Positions 16,180 to 25,188 of a DNA stretch of 38,688 nt are shown piece by piece. Position 1 is the first letter of the stretch; each line of letters starts with the position of its first letter. Where the stretch lies: contig NZ_JACJSI010000065.1 of assembly GCF_014698065.1 (NCBI RefSeq), positions 1-38,688 of the forward strand, in the 5' to 3' direction. The DNA is from Nostoc flagelliforme FACHB-838 (GTDB taxonomy: Bacteria > Cyanobacteriota > Cyanobacteriia > Cyanobacteriales > Nostocaceae). A model generated the notes under the pieces. That model was not told where the DNA came from and made no database searches. It saw only the letters and a list, made by a program, of their open reading frames with translations. Both the position numbers and the translations under genes were made by a program.

Positions 16180-16374
16180 TAGTTTTGGGTACTGGGGACT
16201 AAGGAGTGCGAAAGAAATTCTTTTAAGATTTGGTTTGGGTCTAAATCACCACGAAAATCTTCCCCGATACCTAATGCCCAATCTCAGTTCAATATTAAAC
16301 ACTTGTGGCGATATTACTCAGGGTGCTTTTCTGGGCATCTTATATATTACAAGTTATATTAACCAATAAATCAG

Positions 16375-19296
16375 ATGGGGCAGCCGCAAAAATCTATAGC
16401 CGCCGAACAGCAGATCCTCTCCTTGGGGCGTGTTCTCCAGAGCCTTAGAGAAGAAGATAATGTTGACGTTCTGATTGAAACTACTATTTCTTATCTCAAA
16501 GAACAGTTTGACTACAGACTGATTTGGATTGCTCTTTACGATCGCCTGAATCACATATTATTTGGGCAAGGAGGCATCACACCCGATCGTGACATGAGCT
16601 TTTTACGGCAAAGGGTTGTTCTCAGCCCTGGGGATTTATTAGAGCAAGTGGTGATTGAACAGCATCCCTTGGGTGTAGCTGATTTGCAAACTGAAATTCG
16701 CGCCGCCGAATGGCACAAAGTTGCCGCGAAATTCCACATCCAAGGAACGATTATTTTACCAATTCGCTATAAAGATCGTTGCTTAGGCTTGGTGTTATTG
16801 GGTTCAGAACGCTGGGGCTACTTACTGACTGGAGAAACAAAAGCACGTTTGATGATGGTTTTAGGTGAACTGGGGGCAGTGCTTTATCAAAATGAGATGC
16901 ATAAGCAACAAAAGCAAACCAAGCGAAGCGACGAACCATTATTAGAATTACTAGAAAATTTACGCACCCTCAGTAACCTGAATCAAAGACTTGAAGCCGC
17001 GGTGCAAGCAACTCATAAATTTGTTTCCCCCAGTCGGACAAATGTTTACTGGTTTGAGCGGGAAGGGCGCTACTTTTGGTGTCGGATGAGCAATCAAATG
17101 GTCAAAATAGATCGCAATTCTAGCAGTCAGCAAGCAGCGGGAATGACTGTACAAGACTTGAGCGACTTTTATTATGCCTTGGCAGTTAACCAAATTGTCT
17201 CCATTGGTGATGCCCGCAGTTCTTTAAAGAGCCATTTTACGGCAAAATTGCTGGAACGGTTAAAGGTGCGATCGCTCTTGGCAGCGCCGATTATTTGGCA
17301 AAAGAACTTAGTCGGTTTTCTAGCGGTGGAAAGCAATGAACCTCGCATCTGGACTGACACAGACAGAAATTTTGTCCAGGGTGTTGCTGGTTTAATTTCT
17401 CTGGTTGCACCTACCGAAAGCATGGAAAGCACTATTAAACAGATTCAAGAGGATGCTCAACTGACTAGCCAAGTTGCCCAAGGTATCTATAGCGAAAACG
17501 ACCTTCAGACAACTTTACATAATTGTGCTAAAAGCGTTTTAGCTCGATTAGGTGCCACCCGCTTTTTGCTTTTGCAGTATGACCCTGAGCAAAAGAATTA
17601 TCAATTTACTTACCAAAGTCAGCCGCATAATCGCCGGTCATTTACATTTACCCTGAATACTCTCAAAGAATTAGATGGGCAGCTTTTGCAACGTTCAACT
17701 CAAGCGGTAGAAATTGAAAACTTAGATGAAGATTTGCGCTTTTTTAATTGGCGTCCCTCGTTGTTAGAGAATGGTGTGCGATCGCTACTTGTTTGTAAAT
17801 GCACTCATGAGCATATACCAGCAGCACTTTTAGTCATTACTCATGAAACCCATCGTTCTTGGACAACCCTGGAAAAAGAATTGTTATGGGCTGTGAGTCA
17901 ACAGATTGGTGTAATTGTTCGTCAGTGGCAATTACATAACCGCACTACCCAGCAGCAAAAAACTTCCCAGGCATTTGAGCAATGCCTACGCATTCTCACA
18001 CAATCCCAGAACAGCATTCAGGTAGAGAAAAAGCATTTAAAATGTACAGCACTCGAACAAATAGCATCAATTTTGGGTTGTCCCTTAGCGGTAATGCTAT
18101 CGTGGGCACCTGGTGAAAGTTGGGCAGAAATTATCTCTGGAGTGAGTGAGAATAGCCAATTTGGGATTTTTTCTGATGCATCTATTTCTATTCAGGCTGA
18201 AGCCCTAATCCAGTGGGCACTTGCCACAGAGAGTTACCTAACTTTGAAGGTGGGTAATTTACTCCCAGAAACCCGGAAATGGTTGAATATTCCAGACAAA
18301 AGTCAAGTTTTTGTGATGGCATTACGTACAACTGCTGATTACGAAACCACAGGTGTAGTCTTGTTAGTAGACTATCAAGAGCGTCGCTGGTCAGAACAAA
18401 ACCTCAGTGCGATCGCAACTTTGATTTCTCAATTAGCTTGGTGGCGTCGTCAAAAGCAAATTACCCGACTTCTAGAATCCACAACCGAGGAATTAAGACA
18501 ACTTAACTGGTACAAACATCGCCGTCTAGAGGAAATTCAAAGAATAACGACACACTCTCTTAAGCAAATACACGACTTAGGGATTCCTGCTAATGAACTG
18601 ACTCAGATGCGCTACCAGTTATTGCTGCGGCAGTTAGACCATACAACCGCCTCCATGAGTGGAATGTTAAAACTTGAGCATTGGCAGCTACATATCAGTT
18701 GGGAAACCATGTCTATAGCCAGTTTACTGAAGCGATCGCTCGAACGGATCGAAAATCACCTTAAACAACAAAAGCTGTGGATTGGCGTACATGGTTTGGG
18801 ACAACCAATTGACGAGCAAGAATCGCCCAATAATTCTGCATTAGTCAGAGGTGTTCCCACCTCCAGCATTCAATCTGCAATGGCGATCGCAGGTGATATT
18901 GTCAAAATCGAGTTAGTTATCCATGAATTGTTAATTACTGCCTGTAACCGTTCTGAAATCGGCGGCAGAATTGATATTTGGTGTCGCCGTTTAGATGCCT
19001 CTAAACCAGTAAATACAAAGTATTCTTCTACAAGTTTAGGAGATGAACATCAAACATCGTTAGAACTCTCGATTACATACAACGGTGCAATCGAACCACA
19101 ATTACTCACAGAACTACATGATAATACACGAAAAGACGCGCTTGCTTCCTCTAACCTCGATCAACCACCAGCTTTACATCTGGTGATCTGCCAAAACCTC
19201 ATGCAGGAACTAGGGGGAGAGTTGAATTTCTATCAATTACCAGATAATCGGGTAGTCAGTCGCTTGTTGTTACCGTTAGTTGGTCATAATTCCTAG
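16375..19296 (+). CDS. Multi-GAF sensor with degenerate histidine-kinase-like C-terminus
   Basis: A 973-residue soluble protein with no membrane span. It contains about four GAF-like domains in series: about 30-170 (DYRLIWIALYDRL, GTIILPIRYKDRCLGLVLL), 190-345 (RSLLAAPIIWQKNLVGFLAV), 370-520 (RFLLLQYDPEQ, RSLLVCKCTHEHIPAALLVI) and 545-690. Then comes a helical region (RLEEIQRITTHSLKQIHD, about 712-740) where a dimerisation domain would be, and an ATPase-like end with IELVIHELLITACNRSE in the N-box position. Clear G1/G2 boxes are missing, so catalysis is doubtful. No bilin-type Cys-His signature was identified. It probably acts in signalling. The gene stands alone. Confidence 0.8.
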   Translation: MGQPQKSIAAEQQILSLGRVLQSLREEDNVDVLIETTISYLKEQFDYRLIWIALYDRLNHILFGQGGITPDRDMSFLRQRVVLSPGDLLEQVVIEQHPLGVADLQTEIRAAEWHKVAAKFHIQGTIILPIRYKDRCLGLVLLGSERWGYLLTGETKARLMMVLGELGAVLYQNEMHKQQKQTKRSDEPLLELLENLRTLSNLNQRLEAAVQATHKFVSPSRTNVYWFEREGRYFWCRMSNQMVKIDRNSSSQQAAGMTVQDLSDFYYALAVNQIVSIGDARSSLKSHFTAKLLERLKVRSLLAAPIIWQKNLVGFLAVESNEPRIWTDTDRNFVQGVAGLISLVAPTESMESTIKQIQEDAQLTSQVAQGIYSENDLQTTLHNCAKSVLARLGATRFLLLQYDPEQKNYQFTYQSQPHNRRSFTFTLNTLKELDGQLLQRSTQAVEIENLDEDLRFFNWRPSLLENGVRSLLVCKCTHEHIPAALLVITHETHRSWTTLEKELLWAVSQQIGVIVRQWQLHNRTTQQQKTSQAFEQCLRILTQSQNSIQVEKKHLKCTALEQIASILGCPLAVMLSWAPGESWAEIISGVSENSQFGIFSDASISIQAEALIQWALATESYLTLKVGNLLPETRKWLNIPDKSQVFVMALRTTADYETTGVVLLVDYQERRWSEQNLSAIATLISQLAWWRRQKQITRLLESTTEELRQLNWYKHRRLEEIQRITTHSLKQIHDLGIPANELTQMRYQLLLRQLDHTTASMSGMLKLEHWQLHISWETMSIASLLKRSLERIENHLKQQKLWIGVHGLGQPIDEQESPNNSALVRGVPTSSIQSAMAIAGDIVKIELVIHELLITACNRSEIGGRIDIWCRRLDASKPVNTKYSSTSLGDEHQTSLELSITYNGAIEPQLLTELHDNTRKDALASSNLDQPPALHLVICQNLMQELGGELNFYQLPDNRVVSRLLLPLVGHNS

Positions 19297-19439
19297 CGCA
19301 GGCAGCTTTGTGTAAAATCGTGACGAATCAAGGATTAAAGTTTAAACGCAGAGGCACGGAGAGAATTCGCTACAAATTAATGAAATGCTGTATTTAGTTT
19401 AAATTTAAACACAGATGCGGTTAGCTTGCCGCAGTTTAA

Positions 19440-20296
19440 AGTAGTACCTATGTCTTATTTTACAAGGATTATTTATACGACATTTTATCTTACAAAGATA
19501 CTCAGCAACAATTTTCGGAGAGTGCGGCTGGTGGGGTGGTACAAAATTTGAATACTGAAAGAGTGAGATCAACTAAGATTCCCTTGCCACCTTTAAAAGT
19601 GCAGCAGCAAATAGTTAGTGAATGTGAGGCGATCGATCACGCCGTAATTAAGGCTAAAGAGGCAATTCAACAAGCTAGAAATGAAATTGAAGAGAAGATA
19701 AATCAAATATACATTTCAAAATACGATTTTTGTGAGATTAAAAAAATTAGTCTTGATGTGCAGTATGGTATTTCAGAAAAAATGAATACAGAGAATAAAG
19801 GCTATAAAATTTTTAGAATGGATGAAATCATTTTAGGAAAAATGTTTGATAACGGATCAATGGAATATGTTGACATTTCGCAAGATGAATTTCTTAAATA
19901 CAAGCTTCATAAGGGTGATATTTTATTTAGTCGAACGAATAGCATTGAATATGTTGGTAAAACAGGTTTGTTTAGTTTAGATGGAGATTATTGTTTTGCT
20001 TCATATCTAATTAGGGTCATTGTAAATAGTGAGTTGGCAATACCTTATTTTGTCAATTTAATAATGAATTTTTCATTGTTTCAAGAGGAAGCAAAATCTA
20101 AAGCATCTAAAACGATTAATCAAGCAAACATTAATGCAACCATTATGAAAAACATAAAAATTCCAGTGCCACCTTTACCAGTTCAAGAAAAATTAGTTTA
20201 AGAAGTGGAGAAATTAGAGCAAGAAATTACTAAAAACAGAAGATTTTAGATGAATCTCCTAATCTTAAGCAACAAGTAATGAAAAGATATTTATAA
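19440..20296 (+). pseudogene. Decayed type I restriction specificity subunit (HsdS)
   Basis: The frame is open from 19440 (after a TAA at 19437) and gives LFYKDYLYDILSY, then GGVVQNLNTERV, IPLPPLKVQQQIVSECEAID and a coiled coil. This is the end of a first target-recognition domain plus the central conserved region. A second recognition domain (YKIFRMDEIILG, KGDILFSRTNS) ends in IPVPPLPVQEKLV and a TAA at 20199. The same frame continues EVEKLEQEITKNRRF, and after a one-base shift KILDESPNLKQQVMKRYL finishes at 20296. The N-terminal domain is therefore missing, and both a nonsense and a frameshift mutation are present. No HsdR or HsdM lies nearby. A GTG at 19536 could start a 221-residue remnant. 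Confidence 0.85.
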
Positions 20297-20440
20297 ATGA
20301 TTTTTGATGTATCTAAATTGGCTATGAGTGCGCTCTATATGGGGTGATAAGCGATCGCTGTTAAATATTATAGACTTAGGCGATTAGGCGATCGCGCTCA
20401 GATGATGGTAAAAGGCGATCGCAAAACATAATAGCCATCA

Positions 20441-20830
20441 TTACCAATGCTCTATAACCAATCCATCCACATAATCAAAATCTGAATCATCGGTCACAAG
20501 CACCCAACTATGTTCCAGACAATGCGCTGCAATCCAAACATCATTCATAGGAATTGGTCGTCCTTTGCGCTTCAAAGCCGAAGGAGTCTGAGCATAGATA
20601 ACTGCTGTTCTCTTTTCCACAGGCACAACCGTACAAACTTCCATAAACTCCAAATATCGAGGAAGATTTTTCAACGGTCGAGTCGAGTTCTCAGCCCCAA
20701 ACAGTAACTCTCCCGCTACTACCACCGACAAAAATATTTCTGGTAACGCCAACACCCTTGAAACAACATCAGGATCACCATTCAAAAAACGTATTGCAAC
20801 AGAAGTATCTAATGCAATCTCACCACTCAT
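20441..20830 (-). CDS. vapC: PIN-domain ribonuclease toxin, VapC type
   Basis: A 129-residue PIN domain with the full acidic set: Asp8 (LDTS), Glu41 (AGELLFGA), Asp97 (MNDVWIAA) and the Asp114/115/117 cluster (TDDSDF). This is the catalytic site of VapC-type endoribonucleases, many of which cut initiator tRNA or rRNA in other bacteria; the target here is unknown. The start codon lies 11 bp inside the upstream small gene on the same strand, the translational coupling typical of toxin-antitoxin pairs. Length is normal for VapC. Confidence 0.9.
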   Translation of the reverse strand: MSGEIALDTSVAIRFLNGDPDVVSRVLALPEIFLSVVVAGELLFGAENSTRPLKNLPRYLEFMEVCTVVPVEKRTAVIYAQTPSALKRKGRPIPMNDVWIAAHCLEHSWVLVTDDSDFDYVDGLVIEHW

Positions 20831-21029
20831 TTAAATCAGCCTGACGACAATCAGCTTGAATTGCTTCCTGTAAATTAGCCGCCTCATCATCACTCAAAAT
20901 ACCAGCAAATTTCGCTAGAGGATGATGACTACGCGTTGTCTGAACCCGATGCAAAAAATCTAACATTACTTTAATTAACTCATCTGGAACCTCTGCAAGT
21001 TCTTGGATAAGCTGCTCGCGGTTAGTCAT
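20820..21029 (-). CDS. Antitoxin-like partner of the PIN toxin
   Basis: A 69-residue protein immediately upstream of, and overlapping, the VapC-type toxin. The N-terminal half is helical (MTNREQLIQELAEVPDELIK, VMLDFLHRVQ), as in small DUF2281/VapB-like cyanobacterial antitoxins. The C-terminal half is acidic (LSDDEAANLQEAIQADCRQA) and could wrap the toxin. No classical AbrB or ribbon-helix-helix DNA-binding motif is obvious, so the family call rests mostly on context. Confidence 0.8.
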   Translation of the reverse strand: MTNREQLIQELAEVPDELIKVMLDFLHRVQTTRSHHPLAKFAGILSDDEAANLQEAIQADCRQADLNEW

Positions 21030-21201
21030 ACATTTGCCCTCTTTAGCAAAGTTTATCGTCTAATATTATAACGAATCAGTGAATCAGTCTCAAAATCAAT
21101 TACACAGGTTTAGCGATCGCAAATAAACTTTATTTCTGGTTCTGGATTGGTTATGGATTTATATTTCTAAAAGGTATAACCCTATTAACGTTTAAATTAC
21201 A

Positions 21202-21362
21202 TTGGTAGCTGAAGATGAGCAGCGGTTGTGTATTTTGACCCGTTCCTTGGGCTTTCCGGCTTATTTTCTCAGTCAAATTGAGTATATCGAGGCTGCTATG
21301 AACGGACTCAGAGCGAACAAATCGATGAAGACGAAAACATTCCCGATTTAATCCCAAAATAA
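21202..21362 (+). pseudogene. Fragment of a decayed gene (unknown family)
   Basis: One frame reads LVAEDEQRLCILTRSLGFPA, then YFLSQIEYIEAAMNG. A shift of frame near 21310 continues as SEQIDEDENIPDLIPK and a TAA at 21360-21362. Both halves have protein-like composition, and the switch gives a natural acidic tail, so this looks like a C-terminal fragment with one frameshift. There is no good start. The rest of 21030-21575 shows no gene; it holds GCGATCGC at 21113 and AT-rich sequence. Confidence 0.35.
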
Positions 21363-21575
21363 ATTAGTTCTGTTAGGGAATTAAAGTATTGACATTTGAA
21401 TAGGTAATGCCTGTACTGCACATTATTTTCACGCCTCCCAACCTACCCACGAGTTCAGGGAGATGCCACAGGCGGTAGGGTTCTTTCTATGCGTCTTTAT
21501 AAAGAATTGGTATAAGAGAATTGAGAATAAAGGACAAACAAAGTAAATATTTTTGGAAATTATATTCAGCAATTT

Positions 21576-22151
21576 TTAAAATTTAGGTGCTTGCCAGTTA
21601 GGATTTGTGAGACTTGTCAAAACATGATCTTCCCATTGCCCATTAATTAATAAATAATCTCTAGCATATCCTTCTATGACAAAATCGAGCCTTTTGAGTA
21701 CATTGCCACTGCGTCGATTGTGAGGCATATAGTTAGCCATGACTCGGTGAAAATTTAACTCTTGAAAGAGATATTGAGTTGCGGCTTTTAGCCCTTCTGT
21801 CATATATCCTTTACCTTGTCTATTTTCAGCAAGGCTATATCCTACATAGCAAAAATGAGCGGCTCCTCGGACAAAATTACTAAAATTTACAGTTCCAATA
21901 ATTACGGTAGGATTTTTTTTTGTAAAAATAAATAGTTTTAACGATTGCCCGTTAATAAATTCTAGAAAACTATTCTCTATCTGATACTGCCAATATTCTT
22001 CAGTGAAAAAACCATCAGCCCAAAGAGGATAAAATGGAGTAAGATAAGTTTTATTATCAATGAAGTATTTGAGAATTTGGGGTATATCTTCATGGATAGC
22101 CGCTCGTAAGAACAGGCGATCGCTTGTAATTATTGGCAGTTCTGATATCAT
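21576..22151 (-). CDS. RimJ/RimL-type GNAT acetyltransferase
   Basis: A 191-residue protein with the layout of the RimJ/RimL group, whose best known members acetylate ribosomal protein N-termini. Features are ITSDRLFLRAAIHEDIPQIL at the start, IGTVNFSNFVRGAAHFCYVG, and acetyl-CoA motif A SLAENRQGKGYMTEGLKAA (about 112-130). Next come the family hallmark FHRVMANYMPHNRRSGNVLK and the ending GQWEDHVLTSL. These match the family closely. The actual substrate is not known. It is a single gene with no operon partners. Confidence 0.92.
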   Translation of the reverse strand: MISELPIITSDRLFLRAAIHEDIPQILKYFIDNKTYLTPFYPLWADGFFTEEYWQYQIENSFLEFINGQSLKLFIFTKKNPTVIIGTVNFSNFVRGAAHFCYVGYSLAENRQGKGYMTEGLKAATQYLFQELNFHRVMANYMPHNRRSGNVLKRLDFVIEGYARDYLLINGQWEDHVLTSLTNPNWQAPKF

Positions 22152-22584
22152 AAACGACTTAATCGGCGGGATCTCTTTCTAAAACATTCTCTAAATTTAT
22201 AAATTCTCTCATACCCTGTGGTTTAGCAGCAGTCAGGTCAATAGAATTCGCCGCTACACAGGCAAAATCCACCTGCGCAGACTAAACAAGAATGCTTCTT
22301 GTGCCTGCTTTATTGCTGACCAACAAAAGATATATGCGCCAGCTGTATCCTGGCAATTCCCAATCCCCAATCCATGAGTATTTTTACTGGTAATCTGCCA
22401 TTCAACCAAAATCTTGATAAGCTGATGTCTAATATCTAGAGCGGAAGGATTGAGAGCCAATGGGTGATAAAGCACAGTACGCGGCATAACTTCGATAAAA
22501 TCACTTTGCCCAAACGCTGTACCGCAGGAGATTCAACCTAAAAACAGCTCAAGATTTAACCCAGTCTACAAGAAGGATAGTGAT
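22152..22584. other. Intergenic stretch upstream of bioB
   Basis: No convincing gene. A 77-codon minus-strand frame (22254-22487) has no recognisable motif, and part of it covers a low-complexity stretch (CAATCCCCAATCC). The last 20 bases carry AGGA seven bases before the GTG start of bioB. Confidence 0.5.
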
Positions 22585-23592
22585 GTGGTGGGAATACGCT
22601 ACGATTGGCAGGAATTAGAGATTCGCGCGATATACAACACGCCATTGCTAGAGCTTATTTATCAAGCTGCTAGCGTGCATCGCCAATATCATGACCCAAC
22701 AAAAATACAAGTTTGTAAGCTTATATCTATTAAAACGGGAGGTTGCCCGGAAGATTGTAGCTACTGTGCCCAATCTTCCCGTTATAAAACAGAGGTAAAG
22801 GCGGAAGCACTCCTAGAAAAGGAAACGGTAGTTAGCATCGCCCAGAAAGCGAAAGAAACTGGTGTTAGTCGCATCTGCATGGGTGCTGCTTGGCGCGAAG
22901 TGCGGGATAACTCACAATTTGAGGAAGTCCTGGAAATGGTCAAGGATGTAACCGCAATGGGTTTAGAAGTGTGCTGCACTCTGGGTATGCTGACGGCAAA
23001 TCAAGCCAAGAAATTGGAAGAAGCGGGACTTTACGCCTACAACCATAACTTAGATACCTCGCAGGAATATTACAGCACAATTATTACCACGAGGACATAT
23101 AGCGATCGCTTAAACACAATTGAAAATGTCCGTCAGACAAATGTTACTGTCTGTTCCGGCGGTATCCTGGGTTTAGGCGAAACTGTCGATGACCGGGTTG
23201 GGATGTTACAAACTCTGGCAAACTTACATCCGCATCCAGAGTCTGTGCCAATTAATATTCTTTCACAAGTACCGGGTACACCCTTAGAAAATCAGCCTGA
23301 TGTCCCCATTTGGGATATTGTGCGAATGATTGCCACAGCCAGAATTTTAATGCCAGCTTCTGATGTGCGTCTTAGTGCAGGTAGGGCTAGACTTTCTCAA
23401 GTTGAGCAAGCTTTCTGCTTTATGGCAGGAGCCAATTCTATCTTTTCTAGCGACGACAACAAAATGTTGACAGTGACAACTCCCTGTCCAGATTATGATA
23501 GCGATCGAGAAATGCTGAATTTACTTGGTTTGGCTATGCGTCCACCTTCCCAAAGGCAAGAGAAAGTAGCAAGTCCGGCTGTTGTAGGATAA
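22585..23592 (+). CDS. bioB: Biotin synthase (radical SAM)
   Basis: The last step of biotin synthesis: sulfur insertion into dethiobiotin using S-adenosylmethionine and two iron-sulfur clusters. The radical SAM motif is GGCPEDCSYCAQSS (C-x3-C-x2-C, about residues 53-60). Other conserved parts are SRICMGAAWREV, EVCCTLGMLTANQAKKL, YNHNLDTSQEYY and, near the end, RLSAGRARLSQ, whose Arg is the unusual [2Fe-2S] ligand. Length 335 is normal. The start is GTG at 22585 with AGGA seven bases before it. No other bio genes are nearby, as is usual for cyanobacteria with scattered biotin genes. Confidence 0.97.
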   Translation: MVGIRYDWQELEIRAIYNTPLLELIYQAASVHRQYHDPTKIQVCKLISIKTGGCPEDCSYCAQSSRYKTEVKAEALLEKETVVSIAQKAKETGVSRICMGAAWREVRDNSQFEEVLEMVKDVTAMGLEVCCTLGMLTANQAKKLEEAGLYAYNHNLDTSQEYYSTIITTRTYSDRLNTIENVRQTNVTVCSGGILGLGETVDDRVGMLQTLANLHPHPESVPINILSQVPGTPLENQPDVPIWDIVRMIATARILMPASDVRLSAGRARLSQVEQAFCFMAGANSIFSSDDNKMLTVTTPCPDYDSDREMLNLLGLAMRPPSQRQEKVASPAVVG

Positions 23593-23599
23593 ATATCTT

Positions 23600-23665
23600 C
23601 TTGTGGGATGGGCATCTCGCCCGTCCTTAGTAAACCGAAGGCAGACAAGATGTTTACCCCACAAG
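23600..23665. terminator. Inverted repeat between convergent bioB and petL
   Basis: CTTGTGGG (23600-23607) and CCCACAAG (23658-23665) form an 8-bp outer stem, with a smaller inverted repeat (GGGCATCTCGCCC) inside. It sits just past the bioB stop and just before the petL stop on the other strand, so it could end transcription from both sides. It also resembles a dispersed hairpin repeat of these genomes. Confidence 0.4.
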
Positions 23666-23674
23666 AGTGCTTAA

Positions 23675-23770
23675 TTAAATGATCTTGGCAGTCCGCAGAC
23701 CAAACAACAGACCGACAGCCAAACCAAAGAATAAAGCTAAAAAGCCGATGTAAGCTGCAATTGCAAACAT
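23675..23770 (-). CDS. petL: Cytochrome b6f complex subunit PetL
   Basis: A 31-residue single-span membrane protein (starts MFAIAAYIGFLALFFGLAVG and ends FGLRTAKII), too short for ordinary ORF finding. Size, one hydrophobic helix and the positively charged C-terminal end (R-T-A-K-I-I) match PetL of filamentous cyanobacteria. PetL is a small peripheral subunit that stabilises the b6f dimer in the thylakoid membrane. A good AT-rich upstream region with GGAGAAAAATAA precedes the ATG. A longer frame on the same strand over this region is a shadow. The closest alternative would be another one-helix b6f or photosystem subunit. Confidence 0.88.
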   Translation of the reverse strand: MFAIAAYIGFLALFFGLAVGLLFGLRTAKII

Positions 23771-23820
23771 TTATTTTTCTCCACAATACTTCCTAAATCT
23801 ATTGAATCATTAGTTCTTGG

Positions 23821-23933
23821 TCATTGGTCATTTGTCATTTGTCATTTGTCATTTGTCCTTTGTTATTGGACATTAGTCAATTTCTTTTCCTGCCTCCCCT
23901 GCCTCCCCTGCCTCCCCTGCTCCCCCTGCTCCC
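23821..23933. repeat. Two low-complexity tandem repeats before aroB
   Basis: A run of TCATTTG/TCATTGG heptamers (23821-23862) is followed by CCTGCCTCC-type repeats (23889-23933). Both are typical intergenic repeats of these cyanobacteria. The proline-rich frame that runs through them is not a gene. Confidence 0.85.
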
Positions 23934-24002
23934 TCATCCCCCACTCCCCACTCCCAGATTGCGATACAATACAGCCCACGGACGCTTGTTAGGGGTTGGG
24001 CA

Positions 24003-25094
24003 ATGACTTCTGTAATTAATGTGAATTTACCAGAGCAGTCTTATGAGATTGCGATTGCACCTTCGAGTTTAGATCAACTGGGTCAGCAGATGGCCAGTCT
24101 CAAGCTGGGCAAGAAGGTACTGCTGGTTTCTAATCCTACTATTTTTAAGCATTTTGGGGAAAGAGCGATCGCATCCCTGACATCTGCTGGTTTTGAAGTT
24201 GCTAGCTGCACCCTACCACCAGGGGAACGCTATAAGACTCTCAATTCCATCCAAAAAATTTACGATATAGCCTTAGAAAACCGCCTAGAACGTTCTGCGA
24301 CTATGGTGGCTTTGGGTGGAGGTGTAATTGGCGATATGACTGGCTTTGCAGCCGCAACTTGGCTGCGCGGCATTAATGTTGTCCAAGTGCCTACAACTCT
24401 CTTAGCGATGGTGGATTCGGCAATTGGTGGCAAAACTGGCGTAAACCATCCCCACGGCAAAAACTTGATTGGGGCATTCCATCAACCGCGCTTGGTTTTG
24501 ATTGACCCAGAAGTATTGAAAACTTTACCTATGCGCGAGTTTCGAGCAGGAATGGCAGAAGTTATTAAGTACGGTGTAATTTGGGATGCCGAATTGTTTG
24601 CCCAGTTGGAAGCAAGTAAACGCCTCGACCAACTCCGCTATGTAAAACCTGACTTAATAACATACATATTAACACGCTCTTGTCAAGCTAAAGCTGATGT
24701 TGTTAGCAAAGATGAGAAAGAAGGCGGATTACGGGCAATTCTCAATTATGGACATACTATCGGTCATGCAGTAGAAAGCTTGACTGGTTATCGTCTAGTG
24801 AATCACGGTGAAGCGGTGGCTATTGGTATGGTAGCAGCAGGTCAAATTGCTGTGGAATTGGGAATGTGGCAAAAGGAAGATACGGAACGTCAAAATGCTT
24901 TAATTCAAAAAACTGGTTTACCGACTCAGTTACCATCTGGGGTAGATATTGAAGCAATTATTGACGCGTTGCAATTAGATAAGAAAGTCAAAGCGGGGAA
25001 AGTGCGGTTTGTTTTACCAACAGAGATTGGTGTAGTGACAATTACCGATGAAGTGCCATCAGATATCATTCGGCAAGTTTTGCGAGGAATGTGA
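24003..25094 (+). CDS. aroB: 3-dehydroquinate synthase
   Basis: The second step of the shikimate pathway, converting DAHP to 3-dehydroquinate with NAD+ and a divalent metal. Motifs in order: LPPGERYKTL, the nucleotide loop ALGGGVIGDMTGFAAATWLR, VPTTLLAMVDSAIGGKTGVN, HGKNLIGAFHQP, then metal ligands in EVIKYGVIWD, LNYGHTIGHAVE and VNHGEAVAIGMVAA. At 363 residues it has the usual length. The start ATG at 24003 gives the standard N-terminus. The downstream gene is not related in function. Confidence 0.97.
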   Translation: MTSVINVNLPEQSYEIAIAPSSLDQLGQQMASLKLGKKVLLVSNPTIFKHFGERAIASLTSAGFEVASCTLPPGERYKTLNSIQKIYDIALENRLERSATMVALGGGVIGDMTGFAAATWLRGINVVQVPTTLLAMVDSAIGGKTGVNHPHGKNLIGAFHQPRLVLIDPEVLKTLPMREFRAGMAEVIKYGVIWDAELFAQLEASKRLDQLRYVKPDLITYILTRSCQAKADVVSKDEKEGGLRAILNYGHTIGHAVESLTGYRLVNHGEAVAIGMVAAGQIAVELGMWQKEDTERQNALIQKTGLPTQLPSGVDIEAIIDALQLDKKVKAGKVRFVLPTEIGVVTITDEVPSDIIRQVLRGM

Positions 25095-25148
25095 ATAATT
25101 TAAAGAAGAACTCAGGAGTCAGACTAAAAATTAGTTGCTCTGTCCTTC

Positions 25149-25182
25149 AATTACGAATTACGAATTACGAATTACGAATTAA
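25149..25182. repeat. Short tandem heptamer repeat AATTACG
   Basis: Four perfect AATTACG units plus a partial one. This is the reverse complement of the AATTCGT unit (AATTACG/CGTAATT) seen at 15016 and 28057. It lies directly upstream of the Uma2 start. Confidence 0.9.
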
Positions 25183-25188
25183 TGAGCC

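Noticed and set aside
21151..21357. 68-codon minus-strand frame
   Set aside because: The plus strand gives a more protein-like remnant over the same bases; the minus frame has no motif.
22254..22487. 77-codon minus-strand frame upstream of bioB
   Set aside because: No motif, partly repeat-like sequence, and no ribosome site.
23824..24006. 60-codon proline-rich frame before aroB
   Set aside because: It is made of tandem low-complexity repeats (TCATTTG and CCTGCCTCC).
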